NCBI GenBank assembly: GCA_963810915.1
Contig: CAWEPH010000002.1
Location: 124,001-188,000, forward strand
Length of the DNA stretch: 64,000 nucleotides
Direction: 5' to 3'
Source: JAOUEA01 sp963810915
Lineage (GTDB): Bacteria > Actinomycetota > UBA4738 > HRBIN12
In this document: positions 9,201-18,473 of the stretch, piece after piece
Layout: every line of letters starts with the position of its first letter
Numbering within the stretch: the stretch's first letter is position 1
The notes under the pieces: generated by a model
What the model was told of the DNA's origin: nothing
Database searches by the model: none
Seen by the model: only the letters and a program-made list of their open reading frames with translations
Translations under genes and position numbers: made by a program

Positions 9201-9718
9201 GCGGCCGTCTGCAGCCGTGCGGCGATGTTCACCGCGTCGCCGGTCAGCATGCGGTCGCGCGGCCCGCTCGCGCGTTGGACGTCGACGAGCACCTCCCCCG
9301 CCTCCACGCCGATCCGCATCGCGAGCTCGGGCTTGCCCTCGGCCGCGAAGTCCCGGTTCAGCTCGGACAGGACCGCCTGCATCTCCATCGCGGCGAGCAC
9401 GGCTCGCTCCGCGTCGTCCTCATGCGCGCGCGGGACGCCGAACACGGCCAGGATCGCGTCGCCCATGTATTTCTCGAGGAGCCCTTCGTGGCGCGTGATC
9501 TCCTCGGCGAGCCGGTCGAAGGCGCGGCCGACGATCGACTGGACGACCTCCGGGTCCTCGTGCTCGGCGAGCGATGTCGAGCCGACCAGGTCGGCGAACA
9601 GCGCGGTCGCGAACTTCCGCTCCTGACGGCCGGGCTCCGAACCCGTGAGCGGCTCGCCGCAGTTCAGGCAGAATCGCGCGTGCTCGGGATTCTCCTCACC
9701 GCATCGGGGGCAGAGCAT
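6287..9718 (-). CDS. Class III adenylate/guanylate cyclase - AAA ATPase - TPR signalling protein, frameshifted in the TPR part
   Basis: The N-terminus is a zinc ribbon (C3, C6, C17, C20). Residues 35-210 form a class III cyclase domain with both metal aspartates (FADLVGST, D43; YMGDAIL, D87). A P-loop ATPase follows (GPAGVGKT 264-271; LVLVFEDIHWADD Walker B region), then a tetratricopeptide C-terminus. The first about 650 residues are intact. After that the protein continues in other frames: LAERIGVPDAERAEIARAL, LTLFQQGRIDEALASGQRA, then ASRYNVDQDPQVEVALIRLL. This implies at least four single-base shifts near 7745, 7550, 6815 and 6480; the 3' end is uncertain. ATG 9718 starts the ribbon. It resembles the intact 14154-17396 protein. 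Confidence 0.8.
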
Positions 9719-9784
9719 GGCGGCTAGCGTAGGACACGGGTGCCACACCCGGGCGATCGTGCGAGGATCCTCGCGGAGGGAAGC

Positions 9785-11868
9785 ATGGATCAGCCCGACC
9801 AGGTGATGCCCCCTTTGGCCGATGCGCGGGTCGTCACGCATCGACGTCGTCGGCCGAGCGGTGCTGCGCCACCGTTGCCCAAGCAGATCGGTTCCACGGG
9901 CTGGGTGTGGCTGATCCTCCTGGTGGCCGTCGCGGTCGCGGGATGCCTGTGGCTCCGCGCCGACCCCGCCCCGCTCGACCGGTTCGACGCGCGGATCACC
10001 GACGCCGTCACCTCGTTCCGCACGGGATGGCTCGACGCGCTCGCGCGCCAGGTGCACACCGTCGGCTCCCGCGTCGGGTTCGCGGTGCTCGGTGCGATGC
10101 TCGTGCTCGCCGTCGCGTGGTTCCGTCGCTGGCGCCACCTCGTGATCTGGGTGCTCTCGCTCGGCATCGCCGGAGCCCTGCTGCAGGGGCTGGAGCTGGT
10201 CTCGTTGCGGCCGCGGCCCTTCGGCGTCCGGCAGCTGGCGAGCTGGGAGGGATACTCCGCGCCGTCGATCCCGATCGGCGCGATCGCGATCCTGGCGATC
10301 GGCGTGGCGTTCATGCTCGTCGTCCCGGGCCGACCCCGGTACTGGGCGAAGCTGGTTGCCGCCGGTGCGATCGCGATCGCCGGCCTCCTGCGCATCTACC
10401 TCGGCGTCGACCACTTCACCGACGTCGTCTTCGGGGCGATCGTCGGGGTCGCGATCCCCCTTGCCGCCTTCAGGGCCTTCGCTCCGAACGACCTCTTCCC
10501 GGTCAGCTACGGCGCGCACGGCAAGGCGGCGCACCTCGACGTGACCGGGCGCAGGGGCGAGGCGATCCGCATCGCGCTGCAGGACCAGCTCGGGTTCACG
10601 GTGCACGACGTCCAGCCGGTCGGTCTCGAAGGCTCCGGCGGCTCGACCCCGTTGAAGGTCGCCGTGACCGACGAAGACGGCCGCGAGCGCACGATCTTCG
10701 CGAAGCTCTACGCGAGGAGCCATGTGCGCGCGGACCGGTGGTACAAGCTCGGCCGCACGATGCTCTACGGACGGCTCGAGGACGAGACGCCGTTCACGAC
10801 GGTCCGCCGGTTCGTGGAGTACGAGGACTACACGCTCCGCACGCTCGGCGACTACGGGTTCCCGACACCCGCGCCGCTCGGCATCGCCGAGATCACGCCG
10901 GAGCGCGAGTACCTGATCGCGATGGACTTCTTCGACGACGCGGTCGAGATCGGCGACGCCGAGATCGACGCGCACGTGATCGACGAGGGGCTCGCGATGA
11001 TCCGCCGGATGTGGGACCTCGGGCTCGCCCACCGCGACATCAAGCCCGCCAACCTCATGGTGCAGCGCGGAGAACTGAAGCTGATCGACGTCTTCTTCGT
11101 CCAGGTCCGGCCCTCGCCGTGGCGCCAGGCGGTCGACCTGGGGAACATGATGCTGGTGCTCGCGCTGCGGTCGGATGCGACGACCGTGTACGAGGCCGCC
11201 CTCCGGTACTTCACGCCCGACGATCTCGCGGAGGCGTTCGCGGCGACCCGCGGCGTCGCGAGCCCGACCCAGCTGCGCCAGCACATGAAGGAGGACGGGC
11301 GCGACCTGCTCGCGGAGTTCCGCGCGATGGCGCCCGCCCGCCGGCCGATCGCGGTGCAGCGCTGGAGCATCCGCCGGGTCGCGCTGATCATCGTCTCCCT
11401 CGTCGTGCTCTTGCTCGCGATGTTGGCGGGCGTCGCGCTGCTCTTCCCCAGCCGAGGCACGGTGACGACGCCGGGCTGCGGCGCAGGACAGCCGATGCAG
11501 CTGATGGCGCAGGCGGTGCCGAGCGCGACCAAGCTCCCGTGCGTCTCGGCGCTGCCCTACGGCTGGGGCGTCGGACACCGCCGAGACCGTCCGGGGCCGG
11601 GCGAACTTCGCGCTCGGCGTCGGCGGCTCGGGCGAGCCCGTGACCGTGACCCTCACCGAGTCTTGCCCGGCTCCGGTCGCGGGCACCGAACAGATCCCCA
11701 TCGACGGCGGCTGCGTGACCTACCGCTCGACCGTCACCGACGCCGGACGTGCCGTCGTTCGCGCCGGACGGTGGACTCTCCTTCACGCCCCGCGCCGATC
11801 TCATCGCCGCGGTCGCCGCCGATGACGACCAGGTGCTCTGCGGCGCGCTCGCCCCTCCGTGCCCGTAG
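9785..11868 (+). CDS. PAP2-like membrane domain fused to a protein-kinase-like domain, two frameshifts near the 3' end
   Basis: About 690 residues. Residues 40-230 are a PAP2-type helical bundle: motif 1-like LRPRP (141-145) and motif 3-like RIYLGVDHFTD (203-213) are present, but the central PSGH is replaced by PSIPIG (160-165), so the motif-2 histidine is lost. Residues 255-520 are kinase-like, with HRDIKPANL (416-424), a probable ATP lysine in FAKLYA, and LIDVFF in place of DFG. A helix near 540 leads to an outside tail with cysteines. One extra G in the G4 run 11565-11568 and a second insertion near 11750 break the tail; corrected, it reads TAETVRGRANFALGVGGSGE and ends at TAG 11866-11868. 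ATG 9785 follows GGAGGGA. Confidence 0.8.
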
Positions 11869-11882
11869 GGTTCGATCTGCCG

Positions 11883-12419
11883 TCAGAGCAGCCGCAGCAA
11901 CTCCGTCGTCGTCTTCCAGTTGCGGATCGTCATGTATCGGTACATGGGCATCGAGGCGATCCTGGAGAGCCGGCTCCGCGCAGCTTGGGCAGCGAGCCGA
12001 TCGACGTAGAGGACGCCCGTTCCGATCCATGCCCGGTCGACGCCTTCCCTCGTCGGTAACCGTTCCATCGCGGCGCTCGCCTTCAGAGCGGGCTGCAGGA
12101 AGATGACGTCGGACCGGTAGGTTGCCGGGTCGGCGCCGAATCCCTCCGGCGCCCCGTCGACGATCGACCGCATCCGCCGCCGACCGCGCACCACCACGCT
12201 CGCCTCGTAGTCGAAGCGCGCGGCGAGCATGCCTTCGATGCGCACGACCAGCTCCGCCTCGCTCGAACCGGTCGCTCCGAACAGCACGTTCCCGCTCTGG
12301 ATGTACGTGGTCGCGTCATCGAACCCGTGCTCGTGGAAGCACGCCTTCAGGTCGGCCATCTTGATCACGTTCTTGCCACCGACGTTGATCCCGCGGAGCA
12401 GCGCGACGTATCTGGGCAT
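11883..12419 (-). CDS. DUF1697-family protein
   Basis: A 178-aa protein with the clear DUF1697 signature: MPRYVALLRGINVGGKN at the start, then MADLKACFHEHGFDDATTYI and QSGNVLFG. The family is widespread and of unknown function. Length is normal and the frame is uninterrupted. It converges with the PAP2-kinase gene, leaving only 14 bases between stops, with no obvious hairpin. Confidence 0.9.
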   Translation of the reverse strand: MPRYVALLRGINVGGKNVIKMADLKACFHEHGFDDATTYIQSGNVLFGATGSSEAELVVRIEGMLAARFDYEASVVVRGRRRMRSIVDGAPEGFGADPATYRSDVIFLQPALKASAAMERLPTREGVDRAWIGTGVLYVDRLAAQAARSRLSRIASMPMYRYMTIRNWKTTTELLRLL

Positions 12420-12468
12420 GACCGCGACAGCCTATCTCCGCAGCCAGGCCACAGCCGGCCCGGATCCG

Positions 12469-13621
12469 CTAGCGCGAGATGGGCGTCGACGGCGACGCGT
12501 GTCCGATCCGCATCGCCCGTCTGTCGAGGGAGAACAGGCCGAGGTCCTCCCGCGGAGAGCCGTCCGCGACGTCTGCGACCAGCGCGCCGAGCGCGGGACC
12601 GAACTTGAAGGCGTGACCGGAACATCCGGTCGCGACGACGATCGAACCTCGGCGGTCGATCGCGAAGTCGCCGTCGGGGGTCATCGTCCAGGGATGCCGC
12701 TGGGTGAGCGCCACGCGCGGCTCGATCGTCGGCATACGCGCGCCCAGCCACGCGACCAGCCGATCCTGCTCGGCCGGGTCGGGTGGCCACTCCTCGACGT
12801 CGGGACGCCACGGCTCCGCGGATCCTGCGTCGAACGCGACCTTGTAGCCGACGCCCGGGACGGGATGTCCATAGACGCCGACCCCGTCGTCCATCAGCCA
12901 GTCGGCGAGGCCCGGACGACCGACGAGCTGCGGAGCCTCCACGAACGTCACCTGGGCGACCGCGGGGGCCAGCGGAAGTTCGATGCCCACCGTTCGCAAC
13001 AGCTCGCCCGACCACGGGCCCGCCGCGATCACGACCCTGCCGGCGTGCACCGTCCGCATGTCGGTCACCACGTCCGCCCCCTCGGAGGCGATCTCGATCG
13101 CGACGCACCGTTCCGGCATCGAGAGCACAGCGCCGGCTTCCGCCGCGTCGGCGGTCAGCGCGCGCATCGCGGCGTCGGCGAGCACCGTGCCCGCTTCCGG
13201 ATGGAACAGAGCCTCGCTCACCGGCTCGCATCGCGAGCTCGGGGAACCGACCACGAGCACCTGCTGCGTCGAGCTCGTCGAACCCGACGCCGGCCGCGCG
13301 CATCGCCGTGGCCATCGCGTCGAGCTTGGCGTCCGGCCCGAGGTCGATCTGTCCGGTTTCGACCAGGAGCGTGACGTCCTGCGATGCCTCGAGGCGTCGC
13401 CATCCTTCGAAGGCCTCCCGCGCGAGCTGCACGTACCGCTCGTCGTCGTAGGCGACCCGGATCGAACGCGACGCGCCCGTCGACGAGGTCGCCGGGTGGC
13501 CGCTCCCCCATCGATCGATGCCCAGGACGGTGTTCCCTCGGCGAGCGAGCGCCCCGGCCGTCGAGAGCCCGATCACCCCGAGGCCGATCACGACGACGTC
13601 TGCGCGCTCCGTCTCCGTCAC
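12469..13621 (-). CDS. FAD-dependent amine oxidase of the sarcosine oxidase/N-methyltryptophan oxidase type, frameshifted
   Basis: About 384 residues. The N-terminus ADVVVIGLGVIGLSTAGALA is the dinucleotide-binding fold, followed by GASRSIRVAYDDERYV, conserved in MSOX/MTOX. The C-terminal signature is GCSGHAFKFGPALG. One extra base near 13228 moves the frame between PELAM and EPVSEALFHPEAGT; the join restores the family sequence. Oddly, in the stretch aligned with the covalent-flavin loop (CxYTxTPD in MSOX) this protein reads HPWTMTPD, so the flavinylated cysteine is absent. The substrate is probably a secondary amine or amino acid. The GTG at 13621 has GGGAGG 10 bases upstream, inside a hairpin loop. 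Confidence 0.82.
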
Positions 13622-13657
13622 GTTCCGTAGCCTCCCATGTGGGCGCCCTACGGAACG
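13620..13657 (-). promoter_or_regulatory. Inverted repeat enclosing the ribosome-binding site of the flavoprotein gene
   Basis: Arms CGTTCCGTAG (13621-13630) and CTACGGAACG (13648-13657) are perfect 10-base complements. The 17-base loop between them carries the GGGAGG ribosome-binding site, and one arm ends at the first base of the GTG start codon. It could be a protein operator or an mRNA hairpin that affects start access. Confidence 0.45.
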
Positions 13658-13722
13658 ACCAGCAGGCGCCGGTGCCGACCTACGATCCGTCGGAGCCCCC
13701 GGGCGTCGGGATGTCCTGCGCG

Positions 13723-14157
13723 CTACACCGACGCGAAGAACTCCCATTGCACGTTGTCTGGATCGCGGAACGCGACGTAAGACTTGTCGAGCACCGGATC
13801 GTGTTCCACGCCTTCCGTCGCGACGCCGGCTCGCTCGAGCGCTGCGACGACGTCGTCCAGCACCCCGGCGTTCGGCACGCCGAACGCGAGGTGATCCACG
13901 CCGATACGGCGCTCGTCGAATCGGTCGTCCGCGGGTGTCCCCTCGAGCGGTGGCGCCAGCACGAGGAACGTGGCCCCGAGCGGGGCCGCGAGGAGCTTGC
14001 CCTCGCTCGGACGTCCCTTCCACTCGGCGACGAAGGTCGCATCGACGGGGAGCTCGATGAACGAGAATCCGAAGGTCTGCTCATAGAAGCTGCGAGATCG
14101 CTCGGGATCTTGCACGCGGATCAAGAAGTGATGCAGTCCGTTCACCTCGATCGTCAT
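13723..14157 (-). CDS. VOC-family (glyoxalase/dioxygenase-like) protein
   Basis: A 144-aa protein of two beta-alpha-beta-beta-beta modules. Candidate metal ligands are the His in GLHHFLIRV, His in VDHLAFGV and Glu in VQWEFFAS, as in glyoxalase I and extradiol dioxygenases. FRDPDNVQWEF is a typical VOC ending. Substrate unknown. ATG 14157 overlaps the stop of the large cyclase gene (ATGA) and has GGGAGG 7 bases upstream, so the two are co-translated. Confidence 0.9.
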   Translation of the reverse strand: MTIEVNGLHHFLIRVQDPERSRSFYEQTFGFSFIELPVDATFVAEWKGRPSEGKLLAAPLGATFLVLAPPLEGTPADDRFDERRIGVDHLAFGVPNAGVLDDVVAALERAGVATEGVEHDPVLDKSYVAFRDPDNVQWEFFASV

Positions 14158-17100
14158 CCGGTACCTCCCAGCTCCCGCTCGAGGGTCGTGGTCAGGCTTG
14201 CTGCGAGTGTGTTGCCCTCCAGGGAAGCGGTCAACCCCGCGACGATGGATCGAGCGGCCTGGGCGTGATCCGTCCCCGCCGTCGGGGAGGCCGACAGGGA
14301 TGCGTGCGCCCTCCACGCGATCCCCGGCAGTCCCGCCCCTTCGGCCTCCTGCAGGGCGGCCTCGGCCGCCCGGGCCGCACCCTCATGGTCCCCCTCGATG
14401 GAGGCGAGCCGAGCTTCCGCCAGTCGCCCCTCCGCGACCGCCTCGCGGAACCCATCGCGCTCCCACATCCGGATGAGCGGCGCGAGCATCGCTGCAGCCT
14501 CTGCCCCCCCTCCAAGGGTCGCGCGGATCAACGCGGCGCCGATGTACGCATCCCATGCGAACACGAACGCGCGGTCGGGAGGGAGCACGACCCGAAGGAA
14601 GACGTCGTCGGCCCGGCCCAGGGCCTCCCCCGCCCCCGCCACGTCGCCCAGCGCCAACCGCGCGCGGCCGAGATGGGCAAGACATCGAACCCCGTGGAGA
14701 TCGGCGCCGGAGCGCTCGGCCACCGAGGCACCTCGCTCCAGGACGTCGGATGCCTCCTCCGCCGCCCCCAGGTCCAGAAGGAGCGAGCCGAGGTAGATCG
14801 CTGACCAGGCCGTCCACTCGGCGTGGCCGCGCCGGAGCGCCGCGTCCCACGCGCGATTCCCCAGGTCCAAACCGACCCCGTACCGGCCCCGCGCGCGTTC
14901 CAGCCACGCGTACACGCCCTGATGCGCCGGCGTGTTCCCGTCGTCGTGAACGCGGCGGTTCATCGCCCATCCATCGCCGAGATGGGACACAGCCTCGTCC
15001 CATCTGCCCTGTGCGACCTTGATCATGGCGAGCTCCAGGTGGCAGAACTGCGCAGACCAGATATCGCCTCGCCGTTCCGCGAGGGGAAGCAGCGCGAGTG
15101 CGTGACCTTCGGCAGAGGGGAAGTCCCCGATCTGCAGTTCCACCTGCTTGAGGGCGTCGAGTGCCACCGCCTCGAGTTCGAGCGATCGGTCCTCCTGTGC
15201 GATCGCCAGGGCACGCTCGGCGTGTTCGAGCCCTCGGTCGAAGCGCAGTCGATTCGTCCAGGCAAGTGACAGCCGCGCGTGACAGCTCACCAGACCGGTG
15301 GGATCTCCCAGTACCTCGGCGAGGTGCAGCGCTTCATCGAACAACGGGGTCGCGGCGCGGTAGTCGACGGCCCCGGCGAGGATGAAGCCGAGCTCCTCCA
15401 ACGCGCCCAGCTCCAACCGTCGATCGCGCCGGTCTCGGGCCGCGGCCAGCGCTCGTTCGGCGTCCTCTCGGGCGGCGTCCACGTTCCCGATACGCCGGTG
15501 GAGGGTCGCCCGGCGAAGCACGAGGGCGCCGACGTCGGTTCCGGCGTCGAGCTCGAGCGTGAGCCGGATGGCGGCGTCCACGTGCCCCAGGGCCTCGACT
15601 GATCCGGAGACGGCCTGGGCCGCGTCGGCGGCCGCCAGGTGGTAGGGGATGGCTCGCGTGGGTTGCCCCGCCCGCTCCCAGTGATGTGCGAGCGCCGCAT
15701 CGGAGTACCCCTTGGGTGAGGTCTCGAGCGCCTGCGCCGCACGCCGGTGCAGCTCCCTTCGACGCCCGCGCAGGAGCGTGGAGTACGCAACCTCTTGAAC
15801 GAGCCCGTGTGTGAACGAGCAGCTCGTGGCCCAGATGTCCATCAGACCCTGCTGCGCCAACTCGAGGAGCGCGGGATCGAGATCGTCGCCCGGCACCATC
15901 GCGTGTGCGATCTCGAGATCGACGGTGCTCCCCGCGACGGAGAGTGCGGATACGACCTCCCGCACGCTCGGAGACAGACGATCCAGTCGGGCAAGGATCA
16001 AGCGCTCGAGCGTGGGAGGAACGCCTCGTTCCGGTGCCGCGACCGGATCGATGTCCTGGACCGAGCGCACGAACTCTCGGAGGTAGAGCGGAACACCGTC
16101 GGAGGCGCTGAGGACCGCCTCCTCGCGTTCGGCCGTGAGGGTTCCTCCCGAGAGCTCGTGCAAGAGCCGACGCTCTTCGTCTTCCGCCAGTGGCCCCAGT
16201 CGGAGGACGATCTGGGCGGGTTCGGCCTCCGAACCCGCGAGGAGCACCTGCGACTCGTGCCCCCGCACGATCCGCAGGGTCGCGACGACGAGGACGCGGG
16301 TGCTCCGCGCCACGTCACGGAGGCGGCGCAGGGCGTCCAGGGTACTCGGGTCACTCCAGTGCAGGTCCTCCAGGCACAGGACGACCGGACCGGCCCGGGC
16401 CGCCTCCGTCGCGAAGGCCGCCACGGCTGCCAGAGCGCTGAAGCGCGTTGCATCTGGCATCCGCTCCAGGTCGTCGGGTCCGCGCTCGCCCCCGACGAGG
16501 CGGCGCAGGATCGCTCCCGCTTCACCCTCCACGACGACGGAGGAAGGGGCATATCGGATGAGGTCGCGGATACCGGCGAACGGCGCACCCACTTCCAAGG
16601 CATCGCACTGCCCCTGGATCCACGCGACGTTCGCGAGCGCTGCGTATCGGCGCGCCTCGGCGAGCAGTCGGCTCTTCCCGATCCCAGCCTCACCGGCCAC
16701 GAACACCGTTCGCCCCGTTCCCTCCTGCAGGTGATCGATCGCGTCGGTGAGCGCCCGCATCTCGTCGACGCGGCCCACGAGCGCGACGTCCGGATCTGCT
16801 CGTCGAGGGTTCCGGCCGAACGCCATCGCCGCCTCGACAGGCTCGCTCTGTCCTTTCAACTCGAGCCGACGCACAGGTCCCCAGGCGATACGGTCCCCGA
16901 GCTGGCGCCGTGTCTCGGGGCCTACGAGCACCGTCCCGCTGTCGGCATGGGACTGGAGCCGAGCGGCAACGTTCACGGCATCGCCGGTCGCGCCGGTCTC
17001 GCGATGGCTCCCACCCCCGATCGGACCGATCACCACGAGTCCGGTTTCGATCCCCACACGGACGCCGAAGTCGTCCACACCCGCGGCCCGCGCGACGGTC

Positions 17101-17396
17101 TCCGCGTGCCGCTCGATGACACGTTGGATCTCCAAGCCCGCGAGGACCGCGCGTTCCGGGTCGTCCTCGTGCGCGTAGGGCGTTCCGAACAGCGCGAGGA
17201 TGCCGTCACCCGCCAGGTCCTTCACGACCCCGCCGAAGCTCTCCACGACCTCGCAGAATCGCTGAACGGCGCCGCCGACGACCTCAACGACGTCTTCGGG
17301 GTCCAGGCGAGCCGTGAGCTTGGTGGAACCCACCACGTCCGCGAACAGAGCCGTAACGGCTCGCCGCCCCGCGGGGGTCGTGCCTTCCTGCACCAC
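14154..17396 (-). CDS. Class III nucleotide cyclase - AAA ATPase - TPR signalling protein
   Basis: An uninterrupted 1080-aa protein. Residues 12-190 form a cyclase homology domain with metal aspartates in FADVVGST (D20) and AGDGILALFG (D64) and the nucleotide loop GATGDAVNVAARL. Residues about 205-500 are a P-loop ATPase of the STAND/MalT kind (GEAGIGKS 235-242; VVLCLEDLHWSDP). The rest is a tetratricopeptide array of about 450 residues with no DNA-binding domain at its end. Such proteins are thought to make cAMP or cGMP, or to sense ligands through the TPR part; the ligand is unknown. GTG start; no clear ribosome site. It is a paralogue of the 6287-9718 protein but has no zinc ribbon. Confidence 0.9.
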   Translation of the reverse strand: MVQEGTTPAGRRAVTALFADVVGSTKLTARLDPEDVVEVVGGAVQRFCEVVESFGGVVKDLAGDGILALFGTPYAHEDDPERAVLAGLEIQRVIERHAETVARAAGVDDFGVRVGIETGLVVIGPIGGGSHRETGATGDAVNVAARLQSHADSGTVLVGPETRRQLGDRIAWGPVRRLELKGQSEPVEAAMAFGRNPRRADPDVALVGRVDEMRALTDAIDHLQEGTGRTVFVAGEAGIGKSRLLAEARRYAALANVAWIQGQCDALEVGAPFAGIRDLIRYAPSSVVVEGEAGAILRRLVGGERGPDDLERMPDATRFSALAAVAAFATEAARAGPVVLCLEDLHWSDPSTLDALRRLRDVARSTRVLVVATLRIVRGHESQVLLAGSEAEPAQIVLRLGPLAEDEERRLLHELSGGTLTAEREEAVLSASDGVPLYLREFVRSVQDIDPVAAPERGVPPTLERLILARLDRLSPSVREVVSALSVAGSTVDLEIAHAMVPGDDLDPALLELAQQGLMDIWATSCSFTHGLVQEVAYSTLLRGRRRELHRRAAQALETSPKGYSDAALAHHWERAGQPTRAIPYHLAAADAAQAVSGSVEALGHVDAAIRLTLELDAGTDVGALVLRRATLHRRIGNVDAAREDAERALAAARDRRDRRLELGALEELGFILAGAVDYRAATPLFDEALHLAEVLGDPTGLVSCHARLSLAWTNRLRFDRGLEHAERALAIAQEDRSLELEAVALDALKQVELQIGDFPSAEGHALALLPLAERRGDIWSAQFCHLELAMIKVAQGRWDEAVSHLGDGWAMNRRVHDDGNTPAHQGVYAWLERARGRYGVGLDLGNRAWDAALRRGHAEWTAWSAIYLGSLLLDLGAAEEASDVLERGASVAERSGADLHGVRCLAHLGRARLALGDVAGAGEALGRADDVFLRVVLPPDRAFVFAWDAYIGAALIRATLGGGAEAAAMLAPLIRMWERDGFREAVAEGRLAEARLASIEGDHEGAARAAEAALQEAEGAGLPGIAWRAHASLSASPTAGTDHAQAARSIVAGLTASLEGNTLAASLTTTLERELGGTG

Positions 17397-17495
17397 GCGA
17401 CGAGCGTAGTCCGTGGCGGAGGGACCACGGAACCCGATCCATCCTTCGAGCGCCGCCTAGACTTGGGGAGCCTCGGGCTCCGGCCCTCGGCCCTC

Positions 17496-17568
17496 GCCCT
17501 CGTAGCTCAGTGGATAGAGCACCGGTTTCCTAAACCGGGTGTCGCAGGTTCGATTCCTGCCGGGGGCA
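17496..17568 (+). tRNA. tRNA-Arg (anticodon CCT)
   Basis: A complete 73-nt cloverleaf: acceptor GCCCTCG pairs with CGGGGGC (one T-G pair), D stem GCTC/GAGC, anticodon stem CCGGT/ACCGG with loop TTCCTAA (anticodon CCT, reads AGG), T arm GCAGG-TTCGATT-CCTGC. Discriminator is A. The CCA end is not encoded (ACCT follows). Confidence 0.96.
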
Positions 17569-17942
17569 CCTCCAAGAAGGCCCTCTGACCTTGCGCTACT
17601 CACCGCACCCGCGGGGGCGCTGGGATCGATCTCCTCGGGTGGCAGCCGGGGCAAGTTAGATCGACAAGTGAGGCCGGCGGCTCCGGTAGATCGAGAGCGT
17701 GCCGAGCGTCAGCGCGGCAGCGAACACAGCGACAAGCACAGACAAGACAAGGCGAGCCCGATCCTGGCGCCTGACGACGACGCCGGCTCGGAAACGGCAA
17801 CCGAAGGAGGGATGCCCAAGCCCGGCCACGGCTCCTCAAGAACACCCACGGATCGGGGGAGTTTCGCTCAGACCGGGTCTGCCCTACACTTTGTGGCTGA
17901 GCGCCTGCACGTTCGGAGCCCGTCGAGGGTTCATCGATAGAC
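17569..17942. other. 374-base region between tRNA-Arg and the ECF sigma gene
   Basis: No confident gene. On the minus strand a short frame near 17640-17790 would give a basic stretch then a helix (VLSVLVAVFAAALTLGTLSI) and a basic end, like a small membrane protein tail, but no start with a ribosome site is visible. Lower local GC near 17720-17760. A weak -10-like TACACT lies near 17887-17892 ahead of the ECF gene. Confidence 0.4.
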
Positions 17943-18473
17943 ATGAACGAGCCGCTCCGCCTAGCCGTTGAGGCACCTGCCTCCGAGACTCTCGAAGCCC
18001 CCGGAAGCTTCGAAAGCTTCTACGACGCCGAGAGTCAGATGCTGTTCCGTCGTTTGTGGCTCGTCACCGGGAACCGCGCAGAGGCGGAAGAGATCATGCA
18101 GGACGCCTTCCTCAAGGTCTGGGAACGATGGGAGCAGGTCTCCTCGATGGACGACCCCGTTGGCTACCTCTACCGCACGGCCATGAACCTATTCCGGAAG
18201 CGGTATCGGCGGGCAGTGTTGGCGATCCGCCGATCCATCGGGCTCGCGCCCTCGCGGGACGACTTCGCGGATGCCGACGCTCGCGACACCGTACAGAGGG
18301 TGCTCTCGACGCTACCGCCGCGTCAGCGCGCTGCTCTCGTGCTGACGGAGATGCTCGGGTTCAGCCCCCGCGAGGCTGGACGCGCGCTCGGGGTGCAGGC
18401 CTCCACGGTCCGGTCTCTCTCGCACCAGGGCCGTGAGTCGTTTCGTAGGGCGATGGAGGTCGATGATGCCTAG
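17943..18473 (+). CDS. ECF-type RNA polymerase sigma factor
   Basis: A 176-aa protein with ECF region 2 (FYDAESQMLFRRLWLVTGNRAEAEEIMQDAFLKVW, then VGYLYRTAMNLFRKRYRR) and region 4 (LPPRQRAALVLTEMLGFSPREAGRALG, the helix-turn-helix). No N- or C-terminal extra domain. Start ATG 17943. The next gene begins before this one ends (overlapping by 8 bases) and encodes a membrane protein, the usual place for an anti-sigma factor. Confidence 0.92.
   Translation: MNEPLRLAVEAPASETLEAPGSFESFYDAESQMLFRRLWLVTGNRAEAEEIMQDAFLKVWERWEQVSSMDDPVGYLYRTAMNLFRKRYRRAVLAIRRSIGLAPSRDDFADADARDTVQRVLSTLPPRQRAALVLTEMLGFSPREAGRALGVQASTVRSLSHQGRESFRRAMEVDDA

Noticed and set aside
7817..9727. 636-codon open frame on the plus strand opposite the zinc-ribbon cyclase gene
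   Set aside because: The minus-strand frame carries cyclase and P-loop motifs; the plus-strand protein is Arg/Leu/His-rich with no motif, a common shadow in high-GC DNA.
9719..11701. Minus-strand frame extending the cyclase gene upstream by about 660 codons
   Set aside because: It lies opposite the PAP2-kinase gene, is low-complexity (Arg/Asp/Glu/Gly), and the zinc ribbon gives a natural start at 9718.
17600..17944. 114-codon minus-strand frame between tRNA-Arg and the ECF gene
   Set aside because: Arg/Pro/Ser-rich, no ribosome site, no family; a different frame there looks more membrane-like but lacks a start.
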